This document shows positions 44,522-56,242 of a DNA stretch of 64,000 bases, piece by piece (the first letter of the stretch is position 1; every line of letters begins with the position of its first letter). Both the position numbers and the translations under genes were made by a program. Below the pieces are notes generated by a model. It made no database searches. It was not told the origin of the DNA and worked only from the letters and a program-made list of their open reading frames with translations. Origin of the DNA: Aureimonas populi (GTDB taxonomy: Bacteria; Pseudomonadota; Alphaproteobacteria; Rhizobiales; Rhizobiaceae); NCBI RefSeq assembly GCF_017815515.1, contig NZ_CP072611.1:2356001-2420000 (forward strand). Direction: 5' to 3'.

Positions 44522-45213
44522 ACCGCTCGCGCCAGCTTCCGCTGCTGTGGCCGCACCGGCCCTCGACCGCGCGGGACGACCTCGTGGTCGGCCCGTCCAA
44601 CGAACTGGCGGTCGCCGCGCTGGACGCCTGGCCCGACTGGCCCCATCCGGTCCTCTACGTCGCGGGGCCCGAAGGGTCCGGCAAGAGCCATTTGGGCGCC
44701 GCCTGGAGCGAGAGGTCCGGGGCGCTGCCCTTCGCCCCCGGCATCGAGCGGAGCGAGGCCCCCTTTGCCGTCTTCCTCGACGATCTGGGGCGCGCGCGCC
44801 GTTCGGAGGAGGCGGTGTTCGCGCTCCTCAACGCCGCGCGGCTGGGCGGCGGCACGGTGCTCGTCGCGGCGCATGGCGCGCCGGCAACGCTCGACCTGCG
44901 CCTGCCGGACCTCGTGTCCCGGCTCCAGGCCGCCACCATGGTTACGCTCGGCGTGCCGGACGAGGCGCTTCTCTTAGGTGTTCTCGTCAAGCTCTTCGCC
45001 GACCGGCAGATCGAGATCGACCCGCGCCTGGTGGAGGCGATGCTGCCCCGCATGGAACGCTCGCTGGACGCCGCGCGGCGGCTGGTGGAGCGGATCGACC
45101 GGGAGACGCTGGCCTCGGGCCGCAAGGCCACGCGCGCGCTGGTGCTCGACCTTCTGGCCGAGATGGGCGACAAGGAGGGCGACCGTCGTGAAACCGTCAG
45201 GCAAGTGCCCTAA
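44518..45213 (+). CDS. hdaA: HdaA, DnaA-related regulator of replication initiation
   Basis: A 231-residue AAA+ protein related to DnaA but lacking its DNA-binding domain. The N-terminal QLPLLW is a beta-clamp binding motif, Walker A GPEGSGKS is at 50-57 and VFLDDLGRA is the Walker B. In Caulobacter, HdaA with the clamp stimulates ATP hydrolysis by DnaA to prevent re-initiation. The GTG start overlaps the permease stop (GTGA). ppk follows after 46 bases. Confidence 0.88.
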   Translation: MNRSRQLPLLWPHRPSTARDDLVVGPSNELAVAALDAWPDWPHPVLYVAGPEGSGKSHLGAAWSERSGALPFAPGIERSEAPFAVFLDDLGRARRSEEAVFALLNAARLGGGTVLVAAHGAPATLDLRLPDLVSRLQAATMVTLGVPDEALLLGVLVKLFADRQIEIDPRLVEAMLPRMERSLDAARRLVERIDRETLASGRKATRALVLDLLAEMGDKEGDRRETVRQVP

Positions 45214-45259
45214 CTCCCTCCGGTCCAGCATCTTTTAAAGAAGGGTCGGTCCGGTCCCC

Positions 45260-47674
45260 ATGAGTGCGCCCATGTCATCCTCCCGCTCCGCCAAGACGCC
45301 AGACAAGACGGGGGAGCGCCCCAAGCGCAAGCGCCGTGCGCCGCGCACCTCCTCCGTCAGCGAAAGCGTGGTGGTGACGCAGGCGCCGGACGAGCCTTCC
45401 CCCGGCGCACCGGCGCCGCAGCCGGGCGAGCGCGCGCCCGACATCGTGCTCGTGCGGGAGGCCGAGCCGGAACGGCCCCTGATGGAGGCGATGGGCGAGG
45501 TGCCGGCCAGCGCGGAACTGCCGCCGGCTCCCCCGGCCGAGCTGCCGGCCGATCGCTTCATCAACCGCGAGATTTCCTGGCTCCAGTTCAACCGCCGCGT
45601 TCTGGAGGAGGCGGGCAACCCGGCTCACCCGCTGCTGGAGCGCGTGCGCTTCCTCTCCATTTCCGCCGGCAATCTCGATGAGTTCTTCATGGTGCGCGTC
45701 GCCGGCCTCGCGGGGCAGGTGCGCGAGAAGATCCCCGTGCGCTCCGACGACGGGCTGATGCCGCAGGAGGCGCTGGACAAGGTGCTGGACGAGGTGGGCG
45801 TGCTCCAGGAGGAGCAGCAGGCCGCGCTGGCCAGCCTCGTGCGCGAGCTGAAGCACGAGAAGATCATGATCGTCGCCGCCGGCGACCTGAAGAAGGACGA
45901 CCGCGCCTGGCTCCAGCGCCATTTCGACGAGGCGATCTTCCCGGTCCTCACGCCGCTCTCCATCGACCCGGCGCACCCGTTCCCCTTCATTCCTAATCTC
46001 GGCTTCTCCATGGCGCTGGCGCTGGTGCGCGAGCGCGACAACCACAAGATGAACGCGCTGCTGCGCCTGCCGGTGGCGCTCCAGCGCTTCATCGAGATGC
46101 CGGTGACGGAGGGCGGGCAGTATCGCTTCGTCCCGCTGGAAAGCGTCGTCGCCGCTTTCATCGGCCGGCTCTTCCCGGGCTACAAGGTGCGCGGGCAGGG
46201 CACCTTCCGCATCATCCGCGATTCCGACATCGAGGTGGAGGAGGAGGCCGAGGACCTCGTGCGCCTGTTCGAGACGGCGCTGAAGCGCCGCCGGCGCGGC
46301 TCGGTGATCCGCATCGAGTTCGATTCGGTCATGCCCGAATCCCTGCGCAATTTCGTCGCCACGGAGCTGGGCGTGTCGGAGAACCGCGTCTCGGTGATGG
46401 ACGGGATGCTGGCGCTGGATTCGGTGTCGCAGATCGTCCGGCTGCCGCGCGACGATTTGAAGTTCGACCCCTACATCCCGCGGTTTCCCGAGCGCATCCG
46501 CGAGCACAATGGCGATTGCTTCGCGGCCATCCGCGAGAAGGACATCGTCGTCCACCACCCCTATGAGAGCTTCGATGTGGTGGTGCAGTTCCTGCGCCAG
46601 GCGGCGATGGACCCCTGCGTCGTCGCCATCAAGCAGACGCTCTACCGCACCTCGAACGACAGCCCCATCGTGCGCGCGCTGATCGACGCGGCCGAATCCG
46701 GCAAGTCTGTCACGGCGCTGGTCGAGCTGAAGGCCCGCTTCGACGAGGAGGCCAACATCAAATGGGCGCGCGACCTGGAGCGAGCCGGCGTGCAGGTCGT
46801 GTTCGGCTTCATCGAGAAGAAGACGCATTCCAAGCTCTCGCTCGTGGTGCGCCGGGACGAGGGCAAGATCACCTCCTTCGTCCATGTCGGAACGGGCAAC
46901 TACCACCCCATCACCGCGAAGATCTATACGGACCTGTCCTACTTCACGGCCGACCCGGACATCGCGCACGATGTGGGGCAGATCTTCAACTACATCACCG
47001 GCTATGCCGAGCCGACGGAGCTGCGCAAGGTCGCGATCTCGCCGCTCAATCTGCGCAAGCGCATCCTGTCCCTCATCGAGGCCGAGGTGGAGCACGAGCG
47101 CGCGGGGCGGCCCGGCCAGATCTGGATGAAGATGAACTCGCTGGTGGACGCCGATATCATCGACGCGCTCTACCGGGCCAGCCAGGCGGGCGTGGAGATC
47201 GACCTCGTGGTGCGCGGCATCTGTTGCCTGAAGCCGCGCGTCGCCGGCCTTTCGGACAATATCCGCGTCAAGTCGATCGTCGGCCGCTTCCTGGAGCACA
47301 GCCGCATCTTCTGCTTCGGCAACGGTCACGGCTTGCCGTCCGAGCACGCCATCGTCTACATGAGTTCGGCCGACCTGATGCCGCGCAATCTCGACCGGCG
47401 TGTGGAGACGATGATCCCGATCAACACGCCCACCGTGCACAGCCAGGTTCTCTCGCAGATCATGCTCGCCAATGTGCTCGACAACCAGCAGAGCTGGTCG
47501 GTGCTGTCCGATGGCACCTCTCGTCGGATGACGCCGGCCGAGGGCGAGCCGCCGTTCAACGCCCAGCGCTACTTCATGACCAATCCGAGTCTCTCGGGTC
47601 GGGGAAAGGCCCTCAAGTCCAATGCTCCGAAGCTCATTGCCAGGCAGCGGGCCGAGCATGGCCGATTCGATTGA
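45260..47674 (+). CDS. ppk: polyphosphate kinase 1
   Basis: Reversibly makes polyphosphate from ATP. The core starts at about residue 95 ([19 protein letters not shown]); the autophosphorylated histidine is H523 in [11 protein letters not shown], and a second conserved histidine lies in VHHPYESF. 804 residues; the extra 90 at the N-terminus are low-complexity, basic then acidic and proline-rich. ppx overlaps its end by 17 bases, so polyphosphate synthesis and breakdown are coupled. Confidence 0.96.
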   Translation: MSAPMSSSRSAKTPDKTGERPKRKRRAPRTSSVSESVVVTQAPDEPSPGAPAPQPGERAPDIVLVREAEPERPLMEAMGEVPASAELPPAPPAELPADRFINREISWLQFNRRVLEEAGNPAHPLLERVRFLSISAGNLDEFFMVRVAGLAGQVREKIPVRSDDGLMPQEALDKVLDEVGVLQEEQQAALASLVRELKHEKIMIVAAGDLKKDDRAWLQRHFDEAIFPVLTPLSIDPAHPFPFIPNLGFSMALALVRERDNHKMNALLRLPVALQRFIEMPVTEGGQYRFVPLESVVAAFIGRLFPGYKVRGQGTFRIIRDSDIEVEEEAEDLVRLFETALKRRRRGSVIRIEFDSVMPESLRNFVATELGVSENRVSVMDGMLALDSVSQIVRLPRDDLKFDPYIPRFPERIREHNGDCFAAIREKDIVVHHPYESFDVVVQFLRQAAMDPCVVAIKQTLYRTSNDSPIVRALIDAAESGKSVTALVELKARFDEEANIKWARDLERAGVQVVFGFIEKKTHSKLSLVVRRDEGKITSFVHVGTGNYHPITAKIYTDLSYFTADPDIAHDVGQIFNYITGYAEPTELRKVAISPLNLRKRILSLIEAEVEHERAGRPGQIWMKMNSLVDADIIDALYRASQAGVEIDLVVRGICCLKPRVAGLSDNIRVKSIVGRFLEHSRIFCFGNGHGLPSEHAIVYMSSADLMPRNLDRRVETMIPINTPTVHSQVLSQIMLANVLDNQQSWSVLSDGTSRRMTPAEGEPPFNAQRYFMTNPSLSGRGKALKSNAPKLIARQRAEHGRFD

Positions 47675-49178
47675 GGCGAGGGGCGGGCGGATCGCCGGGC
47701 GAAAGCCCGTCGCCGTCGTCGACATCGGGTCCAACTCGGTGCGCCTCGTCATCTATGAAGGCAATGCGCGCGCGCCTTCCATCCTCTTCAACGAAAAGGT
47801 CCTCTCGGGGCTGGGCAAGGGCCTCGCCCAGACGGGCCGCCTGAACGACAAGGCCGTGGCGAGCGCGGTGGAGGCGCTCACGCGCTTTGCGGCTCTGGCG
47901 CGCCATAGCGGCGTGGAGGAACTTTATCCCATCGCCACCGCCGCCGCGCGCGAGGCGCAGAACGGCCCGGACTTCATCGAGGCGGCCCAGGCCGCGATCG
48001 GCCGGCCGATCGTCATCCTCTCCGGGCCGGACGAGGCGCGCTTCGCGGCCGAGGGGGTGGTGGCCGGCTTCCATGCGCCGGACGGGATTGCGGGGGATCT
48101 CGGCGGCGGCAGCCTCGAGCTTGTCTCCATCGACAGGGGCGAGATCGGGCAGGGCATCACCATGCCGCTCGGCGGCCTGCGCCTCCAGGACCTTTCGGGC
48201 TCCGACACGACCAGGGCCCGCACCATCGCCGACAGGCACATGGCCGCCGTGTCCTTTGCCGCGAGCGGCAAGGGTCGGCCCTTCTTCGCCGTCGGCGGCA
48301 CGTGGCGAAACCTCGCCAAGCTCCATATCGAGCAGAGCGGCTACCCGCTGCACGTCATGCACGGCTACCGCCTGAAGCCGGACGACATCGCCGACTTCTT
48401 GGATCGCGTGGCGCGCGAGGACGCCGACAAGCTGCCGGGCATCCGCGCCGTCTCGCGCTCGCGCCGCCCGCTCCTGGCCTACGGCGCCGTCGCGCTCCAG
48501 AGCGTCATCGCCCATCTGGCCCCGTCCGAGGTGCTGATGTCCGCCTACGGCGTACGGGAGGGCTATCTCCACGCGCGCCTCCCGGAGGCGGAGAAGGCCA
48601 GGGACCCTCTCATCGAATCGGCGCGCGAGCTTTGCGTGCTGCGCTCGCGCGCCCCCGCGCACGAGGAGGAGCTGATCGCCTTCTCGGCGCAGACCTTCGT
48701 GGCCTTCGGCATAGACGAGACGCCGGAGGAGGAGCGCCTGCGAGCCGCCGCCTGCCTGCTCGCCGATGTCTCCTGGCGCGCGCATCCCGATTATCGCGGC
48801 CGGCAGAGCCTGCAACTGGTCGTCCACTCGAACTTTCCGGCCGTGGACCATGCCGGCCGCACCTATCTCGGGCTCGCCAACTACTTTCGCTACGAGGGCA
48901 ATTTCGACCAGGATTCCATGCCGCAGATCGAGCGGCTGATCGAGCCGCGCCTGCTGCAGCGGGCGCGTATCCTCGCTTCGCTCTTTCGCGTCGCCTACCT
49001 CCTCACGGCGGCAACCCCCGGCATCCTGCCCCATCTTTCCTGGATACAGGACCCGCGCGGCGGCTTTACCCTGGCCGTGCCGCCGCGTTTCGCGGGCCTG
49101 ATCGGCGAGCGCCCGCAGGCGCGCCTCCAGCACTTCGCCAAGGTGGTGGAGCGCACGCTGCGCATGGAAGTGCGCTAA
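47658..49178 (+). CDS. ppx: exopolyphosphatase / guanosine pentaphosphate phosphohydrolase family
   Basis: ASKHA-fold phosphatase of the Ppx/GppA type. [14 protein letters not shown] near residues 22-35 is the first phosphate loop and [11 protein letters not shown] the second. 506 residues, with a C-terminal helical part. It can cut polyphosphate or pppGpp; the ppk overlap favours polyphosphate. It converges on rnd, overlapping by 4 bases at the stop codons. Confidence 0.93.
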   Translation: MADSIEARGGRIAGRKPVAVVDIGSNSVRLVIYEGNARAPSILFNEKVLSGLGKGLAQTGRLNDKAVASAVEALTRFAALARHSGVEELYPIATAAAREAQNGPDFIEAAQAAIGRPIVILSGPDEARFAAEGVVAGFHAPDGIAGDLGGGSLELVSIDRGEIGQGITMPLGGLRLQDLSGSDTTRARTIADRHMAAVSFAASGKGRPFFAVGGTWRNLAKLHIEQSGYPLHVMHGYRLKPDDIADFLDRVAREDADKLPGIRAVSRSRRPLLAYGAVALQSVIAHLAPSEVLMSAYGVREGYLHARLPEAEKARDPLIESARELCVLRSRAPAHEEELIAFSAQTFVAFGIDETPEEERLRAAACLLADVSWRAHPDYRGRQSLQLVVHSNFPAVDHAGRTYLGLANYFRYEGNFDQDSMPQIERLIEPRLLQRARILASLFRVAYLLTAATPGILPHLSWIQDPRGGFTLAVPPRFAGLIGERPQARLQHFAKVVERTLRMEVR

Positions 49179-50326
49179 AGCTCGACCACCGCCACCTTGC
49201 GGTCGCGGAAGGCGAGGGCGGCCTTGCCGTCCAGAAGTTCCAGCGCGCGCTCGCCGAACAGGGAGCGCCGCCATCCTTCCAGGGCCGCCACCTTGGCGTC
49301 GGGGCCGTGTACCGCGATCTTTTCCAGATCGTCGCCGGAGGCGATAAGCCGCGCCGCGACCCCGCTTTCCTCGGTCACGATCTTCAGGAGCACGCGCAGG
49401 AACTCCACGGCCGCCGCCGTGCCCTCCGGCGGTTGCGGCGGGCGCGGGATGGGCGGCAGCTCGCCCTTGGGGATCGCCAGGGCGCGCTGGATGGCCGCCA
49501 CGATCTCCTTGCCGGCGGCCGAGCGCTCGAAGCCGCGCGGAATGGTGCGCAGGCGCGAGAGCGCCTCTTCGTCCTTCGGCTGCTGCTGGGCGATCTCGAA
49601 GATCGCGTCGTCCTTCAGGATGCGCCCGCGCGGCTGGTCGCGCTGGCGCGCCTCGCGCTCGCGCCAGGCGGCCACTTCCTTGAGAACCGCCAGCTCGAGG
49701 GGCTTTCGCACCCGCAGCTTGAGCCGTGTCCAGGCATCGTCGGGATGCAGGTCGTAGGTCTCGGGCGCGGAGAGGATGCTCATCTCCTGCGCCACCCAGT
49801 CGCCTCGCCCTTCCGCGTCGATCCTGGACCTCAGCGCCCGGTAGACGTCGCGAAGATGCGTCACGTCCGCCAGGGCGTATTCGAGCTGGTTTTCCGACAG
49901 CGGCCGGCGGCGCCAGTCGGTGAAGCGGGAGGTCTTGTCGATCCGCCCGCTGGTCGTGCGCGCCACGAGCTGGTCGTAGGCGATGCTCTCGCCGAAGCCG
50001 CAGACCATGGCCGCGACCTGCGTGTCGAAGAGCGGCGCGGGGATCACGTCGCCGAGCTTGTAGACGATCTCGATATCCTGGCGCGCCGCGTGGAAGACCT
50101 TCATCACGCCCGGATCGGCCATCAGCGCGAAGAAGGGCTTGAGGTCGATGTCCTCCGCCAGCGGATCGACGAGGACAGCCAGATCGTCCGACGCCATCTG
50201 GATCAGGCACAATTGCGGCCAGAAGGTCGTCTCGCGGATGAACTCGGTGTCGACGGTGACGAATTCCGCCCTTGCCAGGGTTTCGCAGGCGCCCTGGAGC
50301 GCGGCGGTGGTGGTGATGAGGTTCAT
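49175..50326 (-). CDS. rnd: ribonuclease D
   Basis: 3'-5' exoribonuclease that trims tRNA precursors. DEDD residues: D26 and E28 (VDTEFIRE), D84 (ARQDIEIVY) and a late aspartate in YALADVTHL. HRDC domains follow. 383 residues from the ATG at 50326; an in-frame GTG two codons earlier is less likely. Confidence 0.94.
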   Translation of the reverse strand: MNLITTTAALQGACETLARAEFVTVDTEFIRETTFWPQLCLIQMASDDLAVLVDPLAEDIDLKPFFALMADPGVMKVFHAARQDIEIVYKLGDVIPAPLFDTQVAAMVCGFGESIAYDQLVARTTSGRIDKTSRFTDWRRRPLSENQLEYALADVTHLRDVYRALRSRIDAEGRGDWVAQEMSILSAPETYDLHPDDAWTRLKLRVRKPLELAVLKEVAAWREREARQRDQPRGRILKDDAIFEIAQQQPKDEEALSRLRTIPRGFERSAAGKEIVAAIQRALAIPKGELPPIPRPPQPPEGTAAAVEFLRVLLKIVTEESGVAARLIASGDDLEKIAVHGPDAKVAALEGWRRSLFGERALELLDGKAALAFRDRKVAVVEL

Positions 50327-50429
50327 GCGCACTCTGAACTGGAGAGGGGCGAAAATGTCTGCCTTCGTCTCTTAAAGCGCTTTTCCATCCGATAGAAGCG
50401 CCTGCGCGGGCGCTCGAGGCCCGCAAATC

Positions 50430-50458
50430 TTGACAGGCGGCGGCGTCCCGTGCGCTTG
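50430..50458 (+). promoter_or_regulatory. putative aspS promoter (CTTGACA)
   Basis: A clean CTTGACA -35 core in the 197-base gap between divergent rnd and aspS, about 95 bases before the aspS start; the -10 at 17 bases (CGCTTG) is poor. Another weak element may sit nearer the gene. Confidence 0.4.
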
Positions 50459-50523
50459 TCCCGCGAATTTGAAAGGCGCGTGGCTTCGCGCCGATGATGC
50501 GAACCTATCCGGAAAGACTGCCC

Positions 50524-52314
50524 ATGCACCGCTACCGCAGCCACACCTGTGCGGCCCTTCGCAAGGACGATGTCGGCTCGAATGTCCGTCTTTCGGGCTG
50601 GGTGCACCGCGTCCGCGACCATGGCGGCCTGCTCTTCATCGACCTTCGCGATCATTACGGGCTGACGCAGATCGTGGTCGATCCCGATTCGCCGGCCTTC
50701 AAGGTGGCCGAAAGCGTGCGCGGCGAATGGGTGATCCGCGTGGACGGGGAGGTGAAGGCCCGCTCGCCCGAAACCGTGAACGCCAGGCTGCCGACGGGCG
50801 AGATCGAGCTTTTCGCCCGCGAGATCGAGGTGCTTTCCCAGGCCAGGGAGCTGCCGCTGCCGGTCTTCGGCGAGCCGGACTACCCGGAAGACATCCGCCT
50901 CACCTACCGCTTCCTCGACCTGCGCCGCGAAACGCTGCATCGCAACATCGTGCGCCGCACGCAGATCATCGCGGCGATGCGCCGGCGCATGGCGGAGGCG
51001 GGCTTCACCGAATTCTCCACGCCCATCCTCACCGCCTCCTCGCCCGAGGGCGCGCGCGACTTCCTGGTGCCCAGCCGCATCCACCAGGGCAGGTTCTACG
51101 CCCTGCCGCAGGCCCCGCAGCAGTACAAGCAGCTCATCATGATGAGCGGCTTCGACCGCTACTTCCAGATCGCCCCCTGCTTCCGCGACGAGGATCCGCG
51201 GGCCGACCGCCTGCCCGGCGAGTTCTACCAGCTCGACCTGGAGATGAGCTTCATCGAGCAGGAAGACGTGTTCCAGACCATGGAACCGGTCATCCGCTCC
51301 ATCTTCGAGGAGTTCGCGGACGGCAAGCCCGTGAGCCAGAGCTTCCGCCGCATTCCCTATGCCGAGGCCATGGCGAAATACGGCTCCGACAAGCCGGACC
51401 TGCGCAACCCCATCGAGATGAGCCCGGTGACGGAGCATTTCGCCGGCTCGGGCTTCAAGGTCTTCGCCAACATGATCGCGAGCGATCCGAAGGTGCAGGT
51501 CTGGGCGATCCCGGCGAAGACCGGTGGTAGCCGTGCCTTCTGCGACCGCATGAACTCCTGGGCGCAGGGCGAGGGCCAGCCCGGTCTCGGATACATCTTC
51601 TGGCGCGAGGAGGAGGGCAAGGTCACGGGCGCGGGGCCGCTGGCCAAGAACATCGGCGAGGAGCGCACCGAGGCGGTGCGCGTCCAGCTCGGCCTGGAGG
51701 CGGGCGACGCCTGCTTCTTCGTCGCGGGTCTGCCGGAGAAGTTCGTGGACTTCGCGGGGTCGGCGCGCACGCGTGTCGGTGAGGAACTCGACCTCGTGGA
51801 CCGCGACCGTTTCGAGCTGGCCTGGATCGTGGACTTCCCCTTCTACGAGTGGAACGAGGACGAGAAGAAGGTCGACTTCTCGCACAACCCCTTCTCCATG
51901 CCGCAGGGCGGCATCGAGGCGCTGGAAGGGCAGGAGCCGCTGACGATCAAGGCGTTCCAGTACGATATCGTCTGCAACGGCTTCGAGATCGCCTCCGGGG
52001 GCATCCGCAACCATCTGCCCGAGACGATGGTGAAGGCCTTCGAGGTGGCCGGCTATACGCGGCAGGACGTGGAGGAGCGCTTCGGCGCGCTCTATCGCGC
52101 CTTCCAGTACGGCCCGCCGCCGCATGGCGGCATGGCGGCTGGCATCGACCGCATCGTCATGCTGCTCTGCGGCGTCAGGAACCTGCGCGAGATCACCATG
52201 TTCCCGATGAACCAGCAGGCCCATGACCTTCTGATGAACGCTCCGGCCGAGGCCAGCCCCGCGCAGATGCGTGAACTGGGGCTGCGCGTCATACCGTCCG
52301 CCCCCAAGGCATGA
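50524..52314 (+). CDS. aspS: aspartate--tRNA ligase
   Basis: Class II synthetase. N-terminal OB fold ([20 protein letters not shown] and on), motif 2 region [10 protein letters not shown], the bacterial GAD insertion, and motif 3 [14 protein letters not shown]. 596 residues from the ATG at 50524, which has GGAAAG upstream and gives the usual MHRYRSHTC start. In alphaproteobacteria such enzymes are often non-discriminating (AspRS/AsnRS activity) where gatCAB exists; this cannot be judged here. Confidence 0.97.
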   Translation: MHRYRSHTCAALRKDDVGSNVRLSGWVHRVRDHGGLLFIDLRDHYGLTQIVVDPDSPAFKVAESVRGEWVIRVDGEVKARSPETVNARLPTGEIELFAREIEVLSQARELPLPVFGEPDYPEDIRLTYRFLDLRRETLHRNIVRRTQIIAAMRRRMAEAGFTEFSTPILTASSPEGARDFLVPSRIHQGRFYALPQAPQQYKQLIMMSGFDRYFQIAPCFRDEDPRADRLPGEFYQLDLEMSFIEQEDVFQTMEPVIRSIFEEFADGKPVSQSFRRIPYAEAMAKYGSDKPDLRNPIEMSPVTEHFAGSGFKVFANMIASDPKVQVWAIPAKTGGSRAFCDRMNSWAQGEGQPGLGYIFWREEEGKVTGAGPLAKNIGEERTEAVRVQLGLEAGDACFFVAGLPEKFVDFAGSARTRVGEELDLVDRDRFELAWIVDFPFYEWNEDEKKVDFSHNPFSMPQGGIEALEGQEPLTIKAFQYDIVCNGFEIASGGIRNHLPETMVKAFEVAGYTRQDVEERFGALYRAFQYGPPPHGGMAAGIDRIVMLLCGVRNLREITMFPMNQQAHDLLMNAPAEASPAQMRELGLRVIPSAPKA

Positions 52315-52317
52315 AGA

Positions 52318-52340
52318 AAGGGCGCTCCGGCGCCCTTTTT
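52318..52340 (+). terminator. rho-independent terminator after aspS
   Basis: GGGCGC, TCCG, GCGCCC, TTTTT: a compact stem-loop 5 bases past the aspS stop. Confidence 0.85.
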
Positions 52341-52623
52341 CGATTCCCCTCGCAAGGGCTTAGGCCGGGTTCCTGAATCGGAATGCGAAGCGGCCGGCAG
52401 GCTCCACGGCCCCATGCGGTAGCGCCACAGCAGGAGCCCCTCCGCGTGGGCCGAAAGGGTTGGAAGTCCCGGGCGGTGGTCGCGGCGCTTGGCGAGGCGG
52501 CAAAGGGCCGGCTGCCCTTTCCGATATCGCGCGCGGGCGGGAAATGCCGCCGGCGCATGGTTTCGAAAAGCGAGGCCGAAGCGCCCCCGAGCGCCAGCGA
52601 GACGATCAGGGGCGCGTCATCCA
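52341..52623. other. 283-base region without a gene
   Basis: Between the aspS terminator and the convergent exported-protein gene. It is GC-rich with no convincing open frame, promoter, tRNA or repeat that I can see. Confidence 0.5.
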
Positions 52624-53793
52624 CTAATCGTTCGATCGCACGGTCAGCGAGAGCACCGCGGGCAGGGTCTGCGGGGCGCCCATGGCTGCGCCGATCACCT
52701 GCGTGGCCGGCACCGGGGCAGGCGGCTCGATGGCGACGACGATGTTGTCGGGCGCGCGCAGGAAGTTCTCGACCGCCTGCGTCACCTCCGCCTGGAACTG
52801 CGGGTTCTGGAGATAGCCGAGCGCGAGCGGAAGGGTCTGCAGCAACTGGTCGATCAGCGCGTCGCGGCTCTGGCCGTTCCGCTCGGCGTAATAGTCCAGG
52901 ATCTTGTTCGTCAGCGAGGCGTCGTCGAAGGTCAGCTCGGCCGAGTTCAGGTAGAGCTGCGAGATCAGCCCGATCATGGCCATGCCGGTGGCGTTCTGCC
53001 CGTCCGGGTTCGCGGCCATCTGGCTCTGAAGCTGGGCCAGCGACTGCATGAAGGCCGGCGTGTAGCCGGTGATGGTGTAGGCGAAGGACAGCACGCCCGT
53101 GTCCTGCACATTGATGGCGAGCGGCGAGAGCGAGAGCTCGCCCGTTTCCGTGTTCCACAGCGCATTGCCGGAGATGTCGCCGCGCACCTGCGGATAGCCG
53201 ATCTCGGCCATCGTGCGCGCGCCCTCCGAATCGGGGCTGATGGTTGAATCGAACATGAATTCTCGAACGGTGAAATCAGCCGAGAAGCCGCCCTGCGGGC
53301 CCGGCTGGTTGTTTATGGCCAGCCCAGACAGGCGGAACGCCTCGCCGCCCTCTCGCTCCACGATCATGGTTTCGAGCCCGGCACGCTCCGCCTGCAGATC
53401 CGTCATGGCATCTTCGGCGCCTTCCGGCGCGATGGTCAGCCCCTCGAACATGATGCCGGAGACCAGCGTCCGGCCACCCTCCTGCACGTGTTCGATATCC
53501 TCGAACGGCACCCGCTCGACGCGCCAGCCCTCGGCGTTCGATCCGGTGACGGTTTCGAATCGCACGGTCTCGAGCTCGAACGATTCCTCACCCGCCCCGA
53601 CGCGAACGCCCGACAGGATCACATCCTCGCCCTCCGCCGTCGCGGCGGAGAACTCGAGCGGCGTTCCCTGTTCGGCGAAAACGCTTTGCAGCCGGGCCGC
53701 GAAGGCGTCCGCTTCCGCCGCGAGGGCGGAGGTGGAGCCGAGAAGGAGAAGGGCGAGGCCGCCACTCAGTCGGGTGATGCCGTTGCGGACCAT
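52624..53793 (-). CDS. exported protein of unknown function
   Basis: I do not recognise the family. 389 residues from the ATG at 53793 (GAAAGG upstream). Signal peptide MVRNGITRLSGGLALLLLGS, cleavage near ALAAEAD. The mature protein is acidic and lacks cysteines; it alternates beta-rich stretches (EFSAATAEGEDVILSGVRVG, FELETVRFETVTG) with helices in the second half, and has a FTVREFMFDSTI segment. The layout recalls lipid-binding or AsmA-like periplasmic proteins, but that is only an impression. It stands alone, divergent from parC by 199 bases. Confidence 0.8.
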   Translation of the reverse strand: MVRNGITRLSGGLALLLLGSTSALAAEADAFAARLQSVFAEQGTPLEFSAATAEGEDVILSGVRVGAGEESFELETVRFETVTGSNAEGWRVERVPFEDIEHVQEGGRTLVSGIMFEGLTIAPEGAEDAMTDLQAERAGLETMIVEREGGEAFRLSGLAINNQPGPQGGFSADFTVREFMFDSTISPDSEGARTMAEIGYPQVRGDISGNALWNTETGELSLSPLAINVQDTGVLSFAYTITGYTPAFMQSLAQLQSQMAANPDGQNATGMAMIGLISQLYLNSAELTFDDASLTNKILDYYAERNGQSRDALIDQLLQTLPLALGYLQNPQFQAEVTQAVENFLRAPDNIVVAIEPPAPVPATQVIGAAMGAPQTLPAVLSLTVRSND

Positions 53794-53992
53794 GCGGAAC
53801 CTTTCGGGGATGGCTTGAGGGGCGGCTCGCGCCGCCGGGGAATCGGTTTGCGTGTTCTGACTTAGGAATAGCCGATAGGACGGCAAGCGGCATCTGGGGA
53901 GAGGCCCGCCCATGTGGATGGACCGGCCGAAAGCGGAAACTGTGTTTGTTCCGCTCTTGTTCCGGGCGAAACGATGCGCTAGCCCATAATTC

Positions 53993-56242
53993 ATGGGCAA
54001 GCCAGTCGACCCTCCCGCCGGCGGCGGCGATATCGAGCCGATCGACCTGAAGGCCGCTCTCGAGGAGCGGTACCTCGCTTATGCGCTCTCCACCATCATG
54101 GGGCGGGCGCTTCCGGACGTGCGCGACGGGCTCAAGCCCGTTCACCGGCGCATCGTTCACGCCATGCGCGTGCTCAAGCTCGATCCGGGGCAGGGCTACA
54201 AGAAATGCGCGCGCATCGTCGGCGACGTGATGGGCAAGTTCCATCCGCACGGCGACGCCTCGATCTACGACGCGCTGGTGCGCCTGGCGCAGGACTTCGC
54301 CATCCGCTACCCGCTGATCGACGGGCAGGGCAATTTCGGCAATGTGGATGGCGATTCGGCCGCCGCCATGCGCTACACTGAAGCGCGGATGACCGATGTC
54401 GCAACGCTCCTCCTGCGCGGCATCGACGAGAACGCCATCGACTTCAGGCCCACTTACAACGAGGAGGACGAGGAGCCCGTCGTCCTGCCGGGCGCCTTCC
54501 CCAACCTGCTGGCCAACGGCGCTTCGGGCATCGCGGTGGGCATGGCGACCTCGATCCCGCCCCACAATGCCTCCGAGCTTTGCGACGCCGCGCTCAAGCT
54601 GATCGACAAGCCAGAGGCCGATATCGACGCGCTGCTGAAATTCGTGGAGGGGCCGGACTTCCCCACGGGCGGCATCATCGTGGACAGCCGCGCCGTCATC
54701 CGCGAGGCCTATGCCACCGGGCGCGGCTCCTTCCGCGTGCGCGCCCGCTGGGAGCGGGAGGAGCAGGGGCGGGGCGGCTATGTCTGCGTCGTCACCGAAA
54801 TCCCCTATCAGGTGCAGAAGTCGAAGCTGATCGAGAAGATCGCCGAGCTTCTCAACGCGCGCCGGCTGCCGCTCCTGGCCGATGTGCGCGATGAATCGGC
54901 CGAGGACGTGCGCATCGTCTTCGAGCCGAAGGCGCGCACCGTCGATCCGGCGCTGCTGATGGAATCGCTGTTCCGGCTCACGGACCTGGAAAGCCGCGTG
55001 CCCTTGAACATGAATGTCCTGTCCGGCGGCAAGGTGCCGAAGGTCATGACGCTGAAGGAGGTTCTGGCCGAGTGGCTGGCGCATCGGCGCGAAGTGCTCG
55101 TGCGGCGCACCGCCTTCCGGCTCGCGCAGATCGACCGCCGGCTGGAGGTCGTTGCCGGCTACCTGATCGCCTTCCTCAATCTCGACGAGGTGATCCGCAT
55201 CATCCGCGAGGAGGACGAGCCGAAGGCCGAACTGATGCGGACCTTCGAGCTCACCGACCTCCAGGCCGAATCGGTCTTGAACCTGCGCCTGCGCTCGCTG
55301 CGCAAGCTGGAGGAGATGGAGCTGAAGCGCGAACATGCGGCCTTGCGCGAGGAGAAGGCGCAGAAGGAGGCGCTGCTCGCCTCGCCCGAACTGCAATGGA
55401 AGGCGATCGCCGGCGAAATTCGCGAGGTGAAGGAGACCTTCTCGAAGAAGACGAGGATCGGCAAGCGCCGCACCACCTTCGCTGATGCACCGGCCCATAA
55501 TCTGGACGACATCGCCGGCGCGCTCATCGAGAAGGAGCCGGTGACGATCGTCCTTTCGCAGAAGGGCTTCCTGCGCGCCATGCGCGGGCATCTGGCAGAT
55601 TTCTCCGGGCTGACCTTCCGCGAGGGCGACGGGCTGAAGCTGGCCTTCCACGCGCTGACGACCGACAAGCTGGTCTTCCTCTCCACGAACGGGCGCGCCT
55701 TCACGCTGGGGGCCGACAAGCTGCCGGGCGGGCGCGGGCAGGGAGACCCCATCCGGCTGGCCTTCGAGCTGGAGGACGAGCAGGACATCGTGACCGGCTT
55801 CGTGGTCGATCCTACCTGCAAGCGGCTTGTCGTCTCCTCGGACGGCAACGGCTTCGTGGTGGGCGAGGGCGAGCTCCTCTCGGGCACGCGCAAGGGCAAG
55901 CAAATTCTCAACGTCTCGGGCAAGGTGCGCCTCGCGCTCGCGCAGCGGGTGGCGGGCGACCACGTCGCCACTGTTGGCGAAAACCGCAAGATGCTCGTCT
56001 TCCCGCTCATCCAGGTGCCGGAGATGACGCGCGGCAAGGGCGTGCGCCTCCAGCGCTACAAGGATGGCGGCATTCTCGACCTCAAGATATTCTCCCTGGC
56101 GGACGGGCTCTCCTGGACCGATCCCGCCGGGCGGGTATTCCAGCGCTCCTTCGACGACCTCCTGGAATGGCGCGGCGACCGCGCACAGGCCGGCCGCCTC
56201 GTGCCCAAGGGCTTCCCCAAGAGCGGCAGGTTCTCCGGATAG
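53993..56242 (+). CDS. parC: DNA topoisomerase IV subunit A
   Basis: Decatenates daughter chromosomes. The catalytic tyrosine is Y128 in AMRYTEARM; the quinolone-resistance region [14 protein letters not shown] shows S90 and D93, the usual sensitive-type serine and an acidic residue. 749 residues, with a C-terminal beta-pinwheel of about 250 residues shorter than in GyrA and with no GyrA box seen, which supports ParC over GyrA. parE is not in the window. Confidence 0.94.
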   Translation: MGKPVDPPAGGGDIEPIDLKAALEERYLAYALSTIMGRALPDVRDGLKPVHRRIVHAMRVLKLDPGQGYKKCARIVGDVMGKFHPHGDASIYDALVRLAQDFAIRYPLIDGQGNFGNVDGDSAAAMRYTEARMTDVATLLLRGIDENAIDFRPTYNEEDEEPVVLPGAFPNLLANGASGIAVGMATSIPPHNASELCDAALKLIDKPEADIDALLKFVEGPDFPTGGIIVDSRAVIREAYATGRGSFRVRARWEREEQGRGGYVCVVTEIPYQVQKSKLIEKIAELLNARRLPLLADVRDESAEDVRIVFEPKARTVDPALLMESLFRLTDLESRVPLNMNVLSGGKVPKVMTLKEVLAEWLAHRREVLVRRTAFRLAQIDRRLEVVAGYLIAFLNLDEVIRIIREEDEPKAELMRTFELTDLQAESVLNLRLRSLRKLEEMELKREHAALREEKAQKEALLASPELQWKAIAGEIREVKETFSKKTRIGKRRTTFADAPAHNLDDIAGALIEKEPVTIVLSQKGFLRAMRGHLADFSGLTFREGDGLKLAFHALTTDKLVFLSTNGRAFTLGADKLPGGRGQGDPIRLAFELEDEQDIVTGFVVDPTCKRLVVSSDGNGFVVGEGELLSGTRKGKQILNVSGKVRLALAQRVAGDHVATVGENRKMLVFPLIQVPEMTRGKGVRLQRYKDGGILDLKIFSLADGLSWTDPAGRVFQRSFDDLLEWRGDRAQAGRLVPKGFPKSGRFSG

